From Phlebopus portentosus (lineage: Eukaryota > Basidiomycota > Agaricomycetes > Boletales > Boletinellaceae), in the NCBI GenBank assembly GCA_037892935.1, contig JAYXKI010000007.1, forward strand, positions 248,001 through 312,000: a stretch of 64,000 nucleotides of DNA, given 5' to 3'. The notes below the pieces were generated by a model that saw nothing but the letters and a program-made list of their open reading frames with translations, searched no databases and was not told the origin of the DNA. Of this stretch, positions 1 to 10,920 are shown one piece after another. Position 1 is the first letter of the stretch, and every line of letters begins with the position of its first letter. The position numbers were made by a program, and so were the translations under genes.

Positions 1-893
1 TACTTAAGTTTGATAGCCTATTTGAAGACAGGGACCAGACTCGAAGTGCTAGGCTGTGCTCAAGAGAACTTTGCACTTACCTTGTGTGGAACGTCGCTTC
101 AATGGATCCGGCCACAAAATTGAAAGCGCTACATTTGAGTTCACAGAATAAGTTTGGCTCCTAGCGAAGTTGATCCTCTGTATACGCTTGTGGGTCATCA
201 GAACGAGAACAAAGTACATTAAGCTGCGCCAGAACTGAATAGACACCACACTTCGGTCGGAACTTTGCACAGCAGAATGGTCAGGCTCGTTTCGATAGGT
301 CTAAATGTAAAGGCTTGCTTGAGGATAATCGGAAGCGTCAAAACCCAGAGGAATTTGCAATACAGGCTCTTTCCTGTCAGCGGACGACTAAGCGTTGCGT
401 CGAGGCTTCTTCCTAAAGAACAATCAAGGCGATACCACTTTAGAATATCTTTAAGGCAACAACTGTATGTTCGCTTTGACCGTCATCACGCCGTGGTGTA
501 TGATTGAGGGCGAGAATAGTATCCCAAATCGCTAAGTCGGCCTTCTTCGCGTTCATCCTTACCTGCTGAACTCGTCTGAGAGATAATCAAGTGTCGACAA
601 AACGAAATGCTCGATTATCTCGACTGAGCTACAAGAACAGACAGAATAGGTCGTAAAGAGAGTTTTCTGCGGCAATACATGAATTCCGTTAGCAGATTGA
701 CAGTGGAAGATAGAAGAAAGCGACTCGGACGCATCAGTCATAGGACTGTCACGGTGACGACGTCATACCAGATCTGCTTTATCAGCCGCATATATTGCTG
801 CGTGAGTTATCATCACGCGTATTTACTTATGGATAGGATATAAATGCCGTAATTGTCTCGCATCTGTGAACATTCACCTCTTATCAACTCACC
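1..893. other. Left-edge intergenic region, 3' flank of a truncated upstream array unit
   Basis: No convincing gene. Bases about 68-230 closely resemble about 2331-2500 and 5260-5420, which lie 3' of reductase copies 1 and 2, and about 550-790 resembles 3340-3600 and 5690-5930. This implies another reductase copy just outside the left edge. The short open frames here read through repeated flank and match no known family. Confidence 0.7.
839..845 (+). promoter_or_regulatory. TATA box of reductase copy 1
   Basis: TATAAAT about 55 nt upstream of the copy 1 ATG. Copies 2 and 3 have TATA elements at nearly the same distance. Confidence 0.55.
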
Positions 894-2187
894 ATGACCA
901 GCATTCCTTCAGAGCAATTCGGCGTTCTCTCGACCAAGACAACTGAAACTCTCCAGACATTTCCAGTTCCATCTCCTGGACCTGGAGAGGTCCTCATTAA
1001 GAATGTCGCTGTAGCGTCAAACCCAAAAGACTGGAAGATGCCAGTTTTCACTCCCAATTATAGCGCCATCGAGGGAAACGATGTCGCAGGAATCATTGCG
1101 AAAGTGGGTGAAGGGGTAACGGAGTACAAGGGCGGAGAGCGTGTTGCGGCATTTAGCATCATGGCTTCAGGAGATAATAAGGCAAGTGGCAACTGACTAT
1201 CGTAAATGAATCCTTGCCTTACCGAATGATTCGTGTGTGCACAGTATGGAGCGTATGCCCAGTATACGGTCGCTCCTGCAGCGACTACTTTCCCGATCCC
1301 GGAATCGACCTCGTTCGAAGAGGCTGCGACGCTGCCCCTCGCAGTCGGCACTGCATTCATCGGCCTGTTCAAGCGGCTTGGAATTCCAGAACAATCATCT
1401 GGTGAGTCCATTTCTCTCGCAAATTATGTCGTTGCTAGAGTACTAATCTGGTTGCGCAAAAAGGTGAACAGAAAGGTATTATCATAAACGGAGCCTCATC
1501 CTCTGTCGGAGCGTACACAGTGCAGCTATCCAAGCGCGCTGGATTATTCGTTATTGGCATCGCAGGCTCATCCAAAGATTACGCTAAAAGCCTGGGTGCT
1601 GATGTGATCGTCGATTATCGAGAACATTCCGGCGATGCATTGGTACTCCCAGCTCTTCTCTCGAAATAGGATACAAACTCATGTGTGAATTCATGCAAAT
1701 TAGGAGAAAGCCTTGATCGAAGCTGCCGCAGGCAAGAATGTCCAGTGGGCTTACGACGCCATAGCGGAGAAAGGATCCACGGTTATTCTCTCACGCGTAT
1801 TGACGAAGGTTTCTCCCACCGGAAAGGGAAAAGTCACTTTCCTGCTTCCCGTAAGCGACGACGATCTCAAGAAAATCCCCGAAGGCATCGAGTACGAACG
1901 CACTTTTGTGGGCACGGCTTACGGCAAAGATAAAGATCGTAAGTTGAAACCATTGTTATCTGGTGAATGTACGAAAAACCGATTGACCCGGTGTTGCAGT
2001 TTCCGCTAGATTCTATCGTCAGATTGGACAATGGCTAGCTGCGTCTCCACCGTTCCAGCCAAATCGCGTGAAGGTCCTGCCTGATGGCCTCGCAAGCGTT
2101 CCTAAAGGGCTCGAGCTTCTGAAGACTGGAAAAGTTCACGGAGAGAAACTTGTTTACAGGATCGCGGATACACCTGAACTTAAATAG
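894..2187 (+). CDS. Medium-chain reductase (quinone/enoyl reductase type), array copy 1
   Basis: Zinc-independent MDR-superfamily NAD(P)H oxidoreductase, often annotated as GroES-like or chaperonin-10-like. Five exons join in frame: 894-1181, 1245-1401, 1464-1642, 1704-1938 and 2000-2187, giving 348 aa, normal for the family. Residues 1 to about 120 form the GroES-like fold (motif PGPGEVL). The Rossmann nucleotide-binding motif GASSSVG opens exon 3. No structural-zinc Cys cluster is visible. Intron 1 (1182-1244) has a GC donor (AAG|GCAAGT); the others are GT-AG. The 3' half is nearly identical to copy 2, intron 3 included, which suggests recent gene conversion. The substrate is unknown; relatives act in polyketide trans-enoyl reduction or quinone detoxification, but no synthase is nearby. 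Confidence 0.88.
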
Positions 2188-2564
2188 CTGAAAGGATAAC
2201 AAATTCTGCTGAAAAGAAGTTGTACAAAATATAGTGTTTAGAGCATTTGTGCAGTATGTCTGCTCTGCGATTATTCAAGAACGTGGGTTTGTGCTACGAG
2301 ATCCAAAAAAAGTGGTATGCCGTGTCTATATGAACTTTACACTTACCTCGTGCGAAACGTCGCTTCGGTGGATATAGCCACAAAGTTGAAAGACTTACAT
2401 TTTAGTCCACTGTATGAGTTCGGCTCCTAGTGAAACTGCGCGCTTACGAGTCCTCAGCACAAAACAAACTATATATATATGTTAAATTGAATAGGGCCTA
2501 CACTTCAGTTGTGGTTCTGCACAGCAGAACGAACGGCAGATTCGCCTTAAGGGGACTGGGTGTA

Positions 2565-3047
2565 GGGCTCCGCGTGTATCGTATACGATACGCACGTATA
2601 ATTATAGGCTTATACGCATACGCTCGTACTTTATGCGAGCGCGTATACGCGTATATGGGGCCAAGCCTACTAATATAATATATTACAGTAATCGTTATGC
2701 TTCACGTTCGAGCCCCAAAAATACTTACCGGACACTCCTTGACTCAAAACAGCTGGCACAGATTTCAACTTGATCATCATAGACGACGAGATTCTGTCAG
2801 GCAAGTTTGTGTTCTCACGGTATAAGCAAGACAGCCCTTGATTCCAATGTCAAACCCGGTACTCAGGTCTTGAGAAAATATCCAATGCTATGATTTCGGT
2901 GAGTAACAACTAATTTTGATATAAAACGGGCAACTTTTTTCGTTCAAGTCCGAGTTTCTCACAGATTGCAAGCCCTGAAAATATACGCATACGACCGTAT
3001 AAATACGCGCGTATATTTGTTTTTCGAGCCGATACGCTGCGGAGCCC
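2565..3047. mobile_element. MITE-like element with TA target duplication
   Basis: A 483-bp non-coding insert between array units. It opens GGGCTCCGC and closes with the inverse GCGGAGCCC, each flanked by TA (2563-2564 and 3048-3049), as expected for Tc1/mariner-type insertion. Subterminal DNA is packed with ATACGC/GCGTAT words on both sides. The equivalent interval after copy 2 (about 5400-5470) lacks it, so it inserted after the unit was duplicated or was lost from the other unit. No transposase frame. Confidence 0.65.
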
Positions 3048-3772
3048 TAACTGAGTGTAAGTGCTCGTTCGAAAAGTGAAAGTATACGAGTTGCATTCAA
3101 AGGTCATATCGAAATCTGCGAATAAGCTCTTAGCGCTTTAGGTAAGTGGTGTCAAGCGTTGTCAGTTTTCATGTAAAATCAAGCTTTCTGCCTTGAAAAC
3201 GGTTACAGTAAGTCGGTGCAGTGAGTCTTAAAAGAAGCATCTGTACGTCCCAGACTTACCCCCCCTTTTCGTAACGTCGCAGCGAGATAACGCGAATACG
3301 AGAAAGTTTCCAGGCCGATCATGGCGTCTTCGTTCACCTTTCGTTCACCTTGTTGAACTCAATCGAGCGATGATCGACTCTCGACGAAGTGAGATGCTCG
3401 ATCGCCTCGATCGGACCGCCTATTCTTCTAAAAGAGCTTGAAGAGAATGTTTTGCTAACTTACAACAATGCATGGCCCCAGTCAGGAAGCAACCAGATAA
3501 AACCACTCGAATAACCGCGGGGTCTCGTTCTTTTTCTCTATGTTCGTTCACTCGCTAGAGCCCCTAATCGGACTGTGCTGATGTCATGCTGAATCTGCTT
3601 CTATTGCTTGGTGAGATAACAGCACGACATATTTGCGTGGGATATGTATCCCACGGAACGACTTCCTTTGTGTAGTCCAACTGGAAAAACCTCTCAGCGG
3701 CTTCGCAAACCGGATGCTACGTTTATAGTCAGTAAGCGGACCTGGGTAAGCGGGCCTAGGACATAAAAATAG

Positions 3773-3780
3773 TATATAAG
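3773..3780 (+). promoter_or_regulatory. TATA box of reductase copy 2
   Basis: TATATAAG 58 nt upstream of the copy 2 ATG, inside a block nearly identical to the promoter of copy 3. Confidence 0.55.
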
Positions 3781-3830
3781 TGCCATTGATGTAGTCTTTA
3801 TCTCTGTGGTCGTTCAACTTTCAATTCACC

Positions 3831-5122
3831 ATGGCCAGTATTCCTTCTGAACAACTCGGTGTTCTCTCAACCAAAGCATCCGAAACTCTCCAGACATTCC
3901 CAGTTCCATCTCCGGGACCGGGAGAAGTGCTCATCCAGAATATCACCGTAGCGTCAAACCCAAAAGACTGGAAGATGCCAATTTTCATTCCTAATTATAC
4001 CGCCATCGAGGGAAACGATGTCGCGGGTATAATCGTGAAAGTTGGCGAAGGCGTAACGGAATACAAGGGCGGAGAGCGCGTTGCGGCATTTAGCATCATG
4101 TGCTCAGGAAATAACAAGGCAAGCAGCAAGAATATAACTATTGCAAATGTATCCTCACCGAACGAATTGTATATACGCAGTATGGAGCGTACGCCCAATA
4201 CACGGTTGCTCCCGCCGCGACTACTTTTCCCATTCCGGAATCAACCTCTTTTGAAGAGGCAGCAACGCTACCACTCGCAGTTGGCACTGCGTTCATCGGG
4301 TTATTTAAACGACTTAGTATACCGGAGAAGCCATCTGGTACGTCTACTTCTCTCCGAATTTCTTTATTTGCTGGAGTGCTAATCTGGTTGCGCAAAAAGG
4401 TGAACAGAAAGGTATTATCATAAACGGAGCCTCATCCTCTGTCGGATCGTACGCAGTGCAGTTAGCCAAGCGCGCTGGATTATTCGTTATTGGCATCGCA
4501 GGCTCATCCAAAGATTACGCTAAAAGCCTGGGTGCTGATGTGATCGTCGATTATCGAGAACATTCCGGCGATGCATTGGTACACCCAGCTCTTCTCTCGA
4601 AATAGGATACAAACTCATGTCTGAATTTATGCAAATTAGGAGAAAGCCCTGATCGAAGCTGCCACAGGCAAGAATGTCCAGTGGGTGTACGACGCCATAG
4701 CGGAGAAAGGATCCACGGTTATTCTCTCACGCGTCTTGGCGCAGGTTTCTCCCACCGGAAAGGGCAAAGTCACTTTCCTGCTTCCCGTAAGCGACGACGA
4801 TCTCAAGCAAGTCCCCGAAGGCATCGAGTATGAGCGCACTCTCGTGGGCACGGCTTACGAGGAAGATAAAGATTGTAAGCTGAAACCATTGTTATCTGAT
4901 GACTCTACGAAAACTAATTGACCCGATGTTGCAGTTTCCGCTAAATTCTATCGTCAGATTGGACAATGGCTAGCCGCGTCTCCGCCGTTCCAGCCAAATC
5001 GCGTGAAGGTCCTGCCTGATGGCCTCGCAAGTGTTCCTAAGGGACTCGAACTCCTGAAGACTGGAAAAGTTCACGGAGAGAAGCTTGTCTACAGGATTGC
5101 GGATACACCCGGACTAAAATAG
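3831..5122 (+). CDS. Medium-chain reductase, array copy 2
   Basis: Same fold and exon plan as copy 1: 3831-4118, 4181-4337, 4400-4578, 4640-4874 and 4935-5122. All joins are in frame and give 348 aa. The start is MASIPSEQ, with a C before and a G after the ATG (CACCATGG). The NAD(P)-binding motif GASSSVG is intact. Intron 1 (4119-4180) is GC-AG. This copy is a mosaic: its promoter, exon 1 and introns 1-2 are closest to copy 3, while its 3' half is closest to copy 1. Flanking DNA is duplicated too. It is probably a functional paralogue, but whether copies 1 and 2 differ in substrate cannot be judged. Confidence 0.88.
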
Positions 5123-6027
5123 CTGAAAGGATAACAAATTCTGTTGAAAAGACGTTGTACAAAATATAGTGTTTGGAGCATTTGTGCAGTATATGTCTGC
5201 AGTTATTCAAGATTGTGGTTTTGTGCTATGAAATGAGAAGTGGTAGGTTGTATCTATGTGAACTTTGCATATGCCTTATGAAACGTCGCTTCAACGAATC
5301 TGGCCACAAAGCTGAAAGACTAACACTTTAATCTACTGCATGAGTTCGGTTCCTAGCGAAATTTATCCTTTGTGTACGCTTGTGAGTCCTTAGCACAGAA
5401 ATAAACTACATACATTTAACTGTGTCATATTGAACAGGAATAGGCGGGTTCGTCTCAATATCAATATCATTGAGTGAAAGGCCTGGCTCGAAACTTGAAT
5501 ATATACGAGTTGCGATTAAAGGTCAGGGAGAAATCTGCGAATAAGTTCTGCGACCAGCGGACAAATGTTTTTTTTTTTACTAGGTGGCGTAGAGCGTTGC
5601 CAGTTGCATGTAAGATTGAGCTTTTTTCCCGAGAAATGGTCAGATCAGTGCAGCGAATCTTAGCTTAGAGGAATAGAATTCCCGGTCGACCGCGGCTTTT
5701 TCATTTGTTGATCTCAGTCGAGAGGAAATCGAGTCTTGACGAAGTGAGATGCCCGATTGTCTCGACTGGGCTTTCTATGCTGCCAGAATAGCTTGACAAG
5801 AATGTTTTTCTAAAACTATTCATGGATCTAGCTAGGAGGTCGATGATGGAAGAAGATGGAGAAGGTTAAAACAATGCTAGAGAGGACTGTGATGACGCCA
5901 TATCGAATCTGCTTTGTCAGGCGCGTATTGCTTAGTGCAATACCAGTACGACATATTCGCGTATGATATATTTTCTAGATTCTTCAGTAAGCGGACCTAG
6001 GTAAGCGGGCCTAGGACATAAAAAAAG

Positions 6028-6035
6028 TATATAAG
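6028..6035 (+). promoter_or_regulatory. TATA box of reductase copy 3
   Basis: TATATAAG about 58 nt upstream of the copy 3 ATG, in the promoter block shared with copy 2. Confidence 0.55.
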
Positions 6036-6086
6036 TGACATTGATATAGTTTTTATCTCTGTGGCCACTCGCCTTTCACTTCCACC

Positions 6087-7376
6087 ATGGCCAGTATTCC
6101 TTCTGAACAACTCGGTGTTCTCTCGACCAAGACATCTGAAACTCTGCAGACATTCCCTGTGCCATCTCCGGGACCAGGAGAGGTTCTTATTCAGAATGTT
6201 GCTGTAGCGTCAAACCCAAAAGACTGGAAGGTCCATCTCTTTATTGAGAACTACGGCGCCATCGAGGGAAACGATGTCGCAGGGATCATCGTGAAAGTTG
6301 GTGAAGGCGTAACGGAATATAAGGGCGGAGAGCGCGTTGCGGCATTTAGCATCATGTACTCAGGAAATAACAAGGCAAGCAGCAGTTATGTAGCTTTTGC
6401 AAATGTATCCTCACCGAACGATTTGTATGTATGCAGTATGGGCGTACGCCCAGTACACAGTTGCTCCCGCCGAGACTACTTTTCCCATTCCAGAATCAAC
6501 CTCGTTCGACGAAGCAGCAACACTACCCCTAGCAGTTGGCACTGCATTCATTGGGCTATTCAAAAGACTCGTTATACCGGAGAAGCCGTCTGGTACGTCT
6601 ACTTCTCTCCGAATTTCTTTATTTGCTGGAGTACTCATCTGGTTGCGCAAAAAGGTGAACAGAAAGGTATTATCATAAACGGAGCCTCATCCTCTGTCGG
6701 ATCGTACGCAGTGCAGTTAGCCAAGCGCGCCGGATTGTTCGTCATCGGAATTGCGGGTTCATCCAAAGATTACGCTAAAAGTCTGGGTGCTGATCTAATT
6801 ATTGATTATCGAGAGCATACCGGTGATGCCTTGGTACGTCTTTGACTCGTGTTCGATAGAGTGAATATTTATTTTAAAATTTACTTTGATTAGGAGAAAG
6901 CCCTGATCGAAGCTGCCGGAGGCAGAAATGTCCAGTGGGTATACGACGCCATAACAGAGAAAGGATCGACTATTATCCTTTCCCACGCCCTAGCGAAGGT
7001 GTCTCCCACCGGAAAGGGCAAAGTCACTTTCGTGCTCCCTGTAAGCGACGACGAACTCAAACGGATACCCGAAGGCATTGAATACGAGCTTACCCGTGTA
7101 GGCACGGCTTATGGGGAAGATAAAGATTGTAAGTTAAACCGTTGTTATTAGATGAACGCTCGGAAGACCAATTGAGCCCGTGTTGCAGATTCCGCTAGAT
7201 TCTATCGTCAGATTGGACAATGGCTAGCCGCGTCCCCGCCGTTCCAGCCAAATCGCGTGAAGGTCCTGCCTGACGGACTTGCAAGTGTTCCGAAGGGACT
7301 CGAGCTCCTGAAGACCGGAAAAGTGCACGGAGAGAAGCTTGTCTACAGGATTGCGGAAACACCTGGACTGAAATAA
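6087..7376 (+). pseudogene. Medium-chain reductase, array copy 3, frameshifted
   Basis: Homologous to copies 1 and 2, with exons 6087-6374, 6437-6592, 6655-6833, 6894-7128 and 7189-7376. At the start of exon 2 the other copies read TATGGAGCG, but this copy reads TATGGGCG, one base short. With the standard acceptor (6436) exon 2 is out of frame. Using the next CAG (6451-6453) as acceptor restores the frame but deletes six residues (YGAYAQ) from a conserved strand of the GroES-like domain. Otherwise all exons and GASSSVG are intact. Intron 1 has a GC donor. It is either a young pseudogene, a variant with a shifted splice site, or a base-call error; I lean weakly to pseudogene. Confidence 0.6.
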
Positions 7377-7657
7377 CTGAACTTGAAGGCTCTGTGGGGA
7401 AAAAAGCATGTACAATATATAATAATGTTCCTTTGAAATATCTGCGAGTCAGAATGTGGGTTCTTGTGATCCGAGTTTCGATGACATCATATCCGTATTT
7501 TGCTTGGTCAGATGATGCATAATTGCGGCATACAGTACAGTGTAACGCATTTTATTTTTTGAATGAATGATGCTCACTTCATAGCACAGTTCATATTAGC
7601 TCGAGCATTCCATATAATCTCGAGCTTCTCCAGGTTCAGTATCCTTACTTGAAAGCA

Positions 7658-8946
7658 ATGGCGACTGAGAATATTCCTTCTACTCAAATCGGAGTCCTCT
7701 CTACCAGGACCTCTCAAACTCTGCAGACATTCCCTGTCCCATCCCCTGGTCCAGGAGAGGTTCTTATTCAGAATGTTGCTGTAGCATCGAACCCAAAAGA
7801 CTGGAAGGTCCCTCTTCTTATCGAGAACTATAGCGCGATTGAAGGGAATGATGTCGCAGGGTACATCGCAAAGGTCGGTGAAGGTGTTACTGAGTATAAG
7901 GGTGGCGAGCGTGTTGCGGCATTCAGCAGGACGCGCACTCTGGACAGCAAAGTATATTATCTCAATGCCAACACTATGAAAGTATATCATTCTCATAATT
8001 ATACGTAGTATGGAGCGTACGCGCAGTACACAGTAGCTGCAGCAGCAACCACATTCCCCATCCCTCAGTCAACTTCATTCGAAGAGGCAGCTACGCTGCC
8101 ACTTGCAGTAGCTACTGCATTCATTGGTCTTCACAAAGGACTCGGTATTCCGGAGAACTCATCAGGTAGTTTTACGCCTTTTTTCTTCGGAATTCTCAAT
8201 CCTAATCCTACTTTGCATTATAGGTGAACAGAAAGGCATAATTATAAACGGTGCTACGACTTCCGTTGGATCGTACGCTGTCCAATTGGCCAAACGAGCA
8301 GGGCTTTTCGTTATCGGGACCGCAGGTTCTTCGAAGGATTACGCGAAAGCGCTCGGCACTGACGTGATTGTTGACTATCGCGAGTACAAGGGTGAAGCTC
8401 TCGTACATAGTCACAATCCCTCTTTTAAACCAGCTTCTCATACATATCATGCTCGTGCATTTAGGAGTCTGCACTGATCGAAGCTACTAAAGGCAAAAAC
8501 GTTCAGTATGTCTATGATGTAGTGTCCGAAGATGGTTCAATCGTCCTCCTCTCCCGTGTTTTATCGAAAGTATCTCCGAACGGGAAGGGCAAAGTCACGT
8601 ACGTACTCACTCTGACCGAGGACGAACAAAAGCAAATTCCGCAAGGTATTGAAACTGGGCGGGCTGGAGCCGGAACGGCTTACGGAGAGGATCAAGAGTG
8701 TAGGCAGTTATTTTTTTCACTAAACAATATACCGAACTCTAATGGCCGTATCCTTCAGTTGCCGCGAGATTCTACCGTCAGATTGGCCAATGGCTAGCTG
8801 CATCTCCTCCCTTCAAGCCAAACCGTGCCAAGGTCCTGCCTGAGGGACTCGCCAGTGTACCGAAGGGCCTCGAGCTTCTGAGGACTGGACAGGTACACGG
8901 AGAGAAACTGGTATACCGTATTGCTGACACTCCTGGTCTCAAGTAA
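7658..8946 (+). CDS. Medium-chain reductase, array copy 4 (most diverged)
   Basis: Exons 7658-7951, 8009-8165, 8224-8402, 8465-8699 and 8759-8946 join in frame to give 350 aa. The start is the ATG of MATENIPS; the open frame extends slightly further 5' without an ATG. The Rossmann motif is GATTSVG. All four introns are GT-AG, including intron 1, where copies 1-3 have GC donors. The flanking DNA does not share the repeats of the other units, so this is probably the oldest paralogue. Confidence 0.85.
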
Positions 8947-9282
8947 ATGAACAGATGCAAAAAGTTTAGTTTGGAAAGAAGGGTCTAATATTGCGGTGTC
9001 TTTATTGTGAATATGAAACGTATCAGGTGCAAATACGCCGACGCCACACAAATAGTGTGTAAAGGTGTGTATTAGTTTGTACGATATAAGAGAAACTCAG
9101 AGCTATTCGTAATTGAGTACATTGCAAGGCGTGCTTGGAGTCGTGAGGATACATCGTTACAACATTACAGTAATAGCCATACGTAGCTTACTGTGGACAG
9201 TGATTGAAATATTAACAAAAAAAGCCAAAAACAAGGTGCAATTTAGGATCCCTGCTCTAAGGAAACCATGAAACATAAAATG
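8947..9282. other. Intergenic, convergent 3' ends
   Basis: Between the stops of reductase copy 4 (+) and the DUF6699 gene (-). Nothing recognisable. Confidence 0.6.
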
Positions 9283-10842
9283 TCAGTAGTTGGCCGGTCG
9301 ACATCGAGGCACGAAGTTCATAAAAAGGAACCAAGTCCCGTCTAAATTTCTCGGCATATAGGTACCCCAATAGACAGTGTTCCCTGCCATGAAGTCAACG
9401 CGCCTCATGCCCTGGGACTTCGTCCAATCATACAAAGCACCTGAAGTCCGGCATCGAAGGTCGAAGGCGTCCCATACACGCTTTGCCCAGTCTTCGCCAT
9501 ACGTTTTCTCCAGGGCCTTCCAATCTTCTGCTTTGATTTGAGTATGCAGATAGTCCCACACCTTTTTGAAAACATCTCCGATAGTTATCGGCGTGTTCTG
9601 CTTGATAATGGCAGGACCCCAGCTGTTCCTCATATACGGTAAGCTCACCATAAGCGACTTGACCCCTGGCACGGTTGCTGTTCTCTTAAAGAACTCTGTG
9701 TTTCCAAAGTCTACGATGTTGCCACGACTCGTTACACGTTGCATGCAGTAAGGTGGTTGTACCGCCGCATCCCACAGGAGCTGGGGAGCATACCAGCTAC
9801 GAGGATTCGGGACCATGAATGCATCTAAGCTAATGCCGTAGGATGGTGGGGAGTGTGGAGGGACCCATCGAGTTGGGGACCAGAAAGGATCCATACCGGG
9901 AAGAGGATGTCCACCTGTAACAGTTTCCGCGGTCTCTGGGTCCGTCCCATGATAAGGCTGCTTTGCACCTGAGGTATTTGGGTGCGAAAATGGATGCGGA
10001 ACCCAGGGATGTGGCGTCCAGTGCAAATTTCCGCCCTGGACATTGCACCAGGTGATATTATCCGGAGCTCGCTCGGGCAAACCATCGACGTGGGGCCAAA
10101 ATCCTCCTGGAGTCGAGTGAGGTGTAGACTGTGACCGTCGGCGCTTGGGACGCGGAGGTATTACAGGTGGCTCAACGGGTAAATCATTTCCCGCGCGGTA
10201 GGGCGAATATCGACCATCTTGAGGAGGATACGTGCCAGGGTGCCTGCGAAGCCATCTATCGAACGCCTGCTCGTCCGTATACGAGTGACGTACCGGTTCT
10301 GGTGATGGTGATGGCCGCGGCGGAATAAAAGGAGACGGACTACCAGAGGATGAAGACGGACGCGGTGGAATGAAAGGAGACGGACAATCTGAACATTCCG
10401 AAGGTCCTGACGATTCTGATTCTGACGGTACAGGAGATGGCGGAACTCGACCAAGACGGGCGTGACGCCGGTCAGCAGGATTCCAGGGATACCGGTCAGG
10501 ACGAAGATCGGCATCCCAAGGTGTCCTCTGGTGTCTATGAGCTGGACTCCGGGCCGCCCTCTGATGTCGGCTTCGAGGTGCCCTCGGGCGCAGATCAGCA
10601 TCCCAGGGTGTCCGTTGATTATACGGAAAAGCGTAGGTAGCTGGTGTAGGCATCGCGGGATACCGATAATGATATGGGCTGGGCATTTCGCAAACGTCGT
10701 GAGGAAATCCTGCCTTCTTGCAGAACGGTGTAAGACACGTTGCTGGTCTTGCAGTACCCTGCGGAAATGGGTCAGGTTCTTCCTTCTTAAACTGCCTTGG
10801 CCGTAAAATCGAGGCTCCGGTGACAGGATCTGTCACCCTCAC
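9283..10842 (-). CDS. Proline-rich protein with C-terminal DUF6699-type domain
   Basis: Long uninterrupted frame of about 519 codons. The N-terminal two thirds are low complexity (Pro/Ser/Arg, with repeated FIPPRPS blocks) and probably disordered. From about residue 350 the sequence folds into a pattern I recognise as DUF6699, common in Agaricomycetes: a WDA..QPP entry, ITIGDVF followed by a helix, then RRVDFM and a final GTW strand. No catalytic residues are known for this family. The start is unresolved: the first codon used is GTG, and the frame stays open upstream to about 10917 without an ATG, so a 5' exon is likely. Confidence 0.65.
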   Translation of the reverse strand: MRVTDPVTGASILRPRQFKKEEPDPFPQGTARPATCLTPFCKKAGFPHDVCEMPSPYHYRYPAMPTPATYAFPYNQRTPWDADLRPRAPRSRHQRAARSPAHRHQRTPWDADLRPDRYPWNPADRRHARLGRVPPSPVPSESESSGPSECSDCPSPFIPPRPSSSSGSPSPFIPPRPSPSPEPVRHSYTDEQAFDRWLRRHPGTYPPQDGRYSPYRAGNDLPVEPPVIPPRPKRRRSQSTPHSTPGGFWPHVDGLPERAPDNITWCNVQGGNLHWTPHPWVPHPFSHPNTSGAKQPYHGTDPETAETVTGGHPLPGMDPFWSPTRWVPPHSPPSYGISLDAFMVPNPRSWYAPQLLWDAAVQPPYCMQRVTSRGNIVDFGNTEFFKRTATVPGVKSLMVSLPYMRNSWGPAIIKQNTPITIGDVFKKVWDYLHTQIKAEDWKALEKTYGEDWAKRVWDAFDLRCRTSGALYDWTKSQGMRRVDFMAGNTVYWGTYMPRNLDGTWFLFMNFVPRCRPANY

Positions 10843-10920
10843 CCAATCTACGGGTCTATCGCGACGCGGAATATAGGACCTGAAGGAAGATTGAGCGACG
10901 TACTTTGCGAAACAGGTCTC

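Larger units (their letters stand above)
68..7376 (+). repeat. Tandem array of reductase units with shared flanks
   Basis: Units of about 2.3-2.9 kb repeat head to tail. Shared blocks include the 3' flank (68-230, 2331-2500, 5260-5420), a second flank block (3040-3240 and 5461-5660) and a third (550-790, 3340-3600, 5690-5930), as well as the genes. The first unit lies mostly beyond the left edge. Confidence 0.75.

Noticed and set aside
894..8946. Reductase array interpreted as part of a polyketide cluster
   Set aside because: Such reductases can be trans-enoyl reductases, but there is no polyketide synthase, tailoring enzyme set or regulator in the window.
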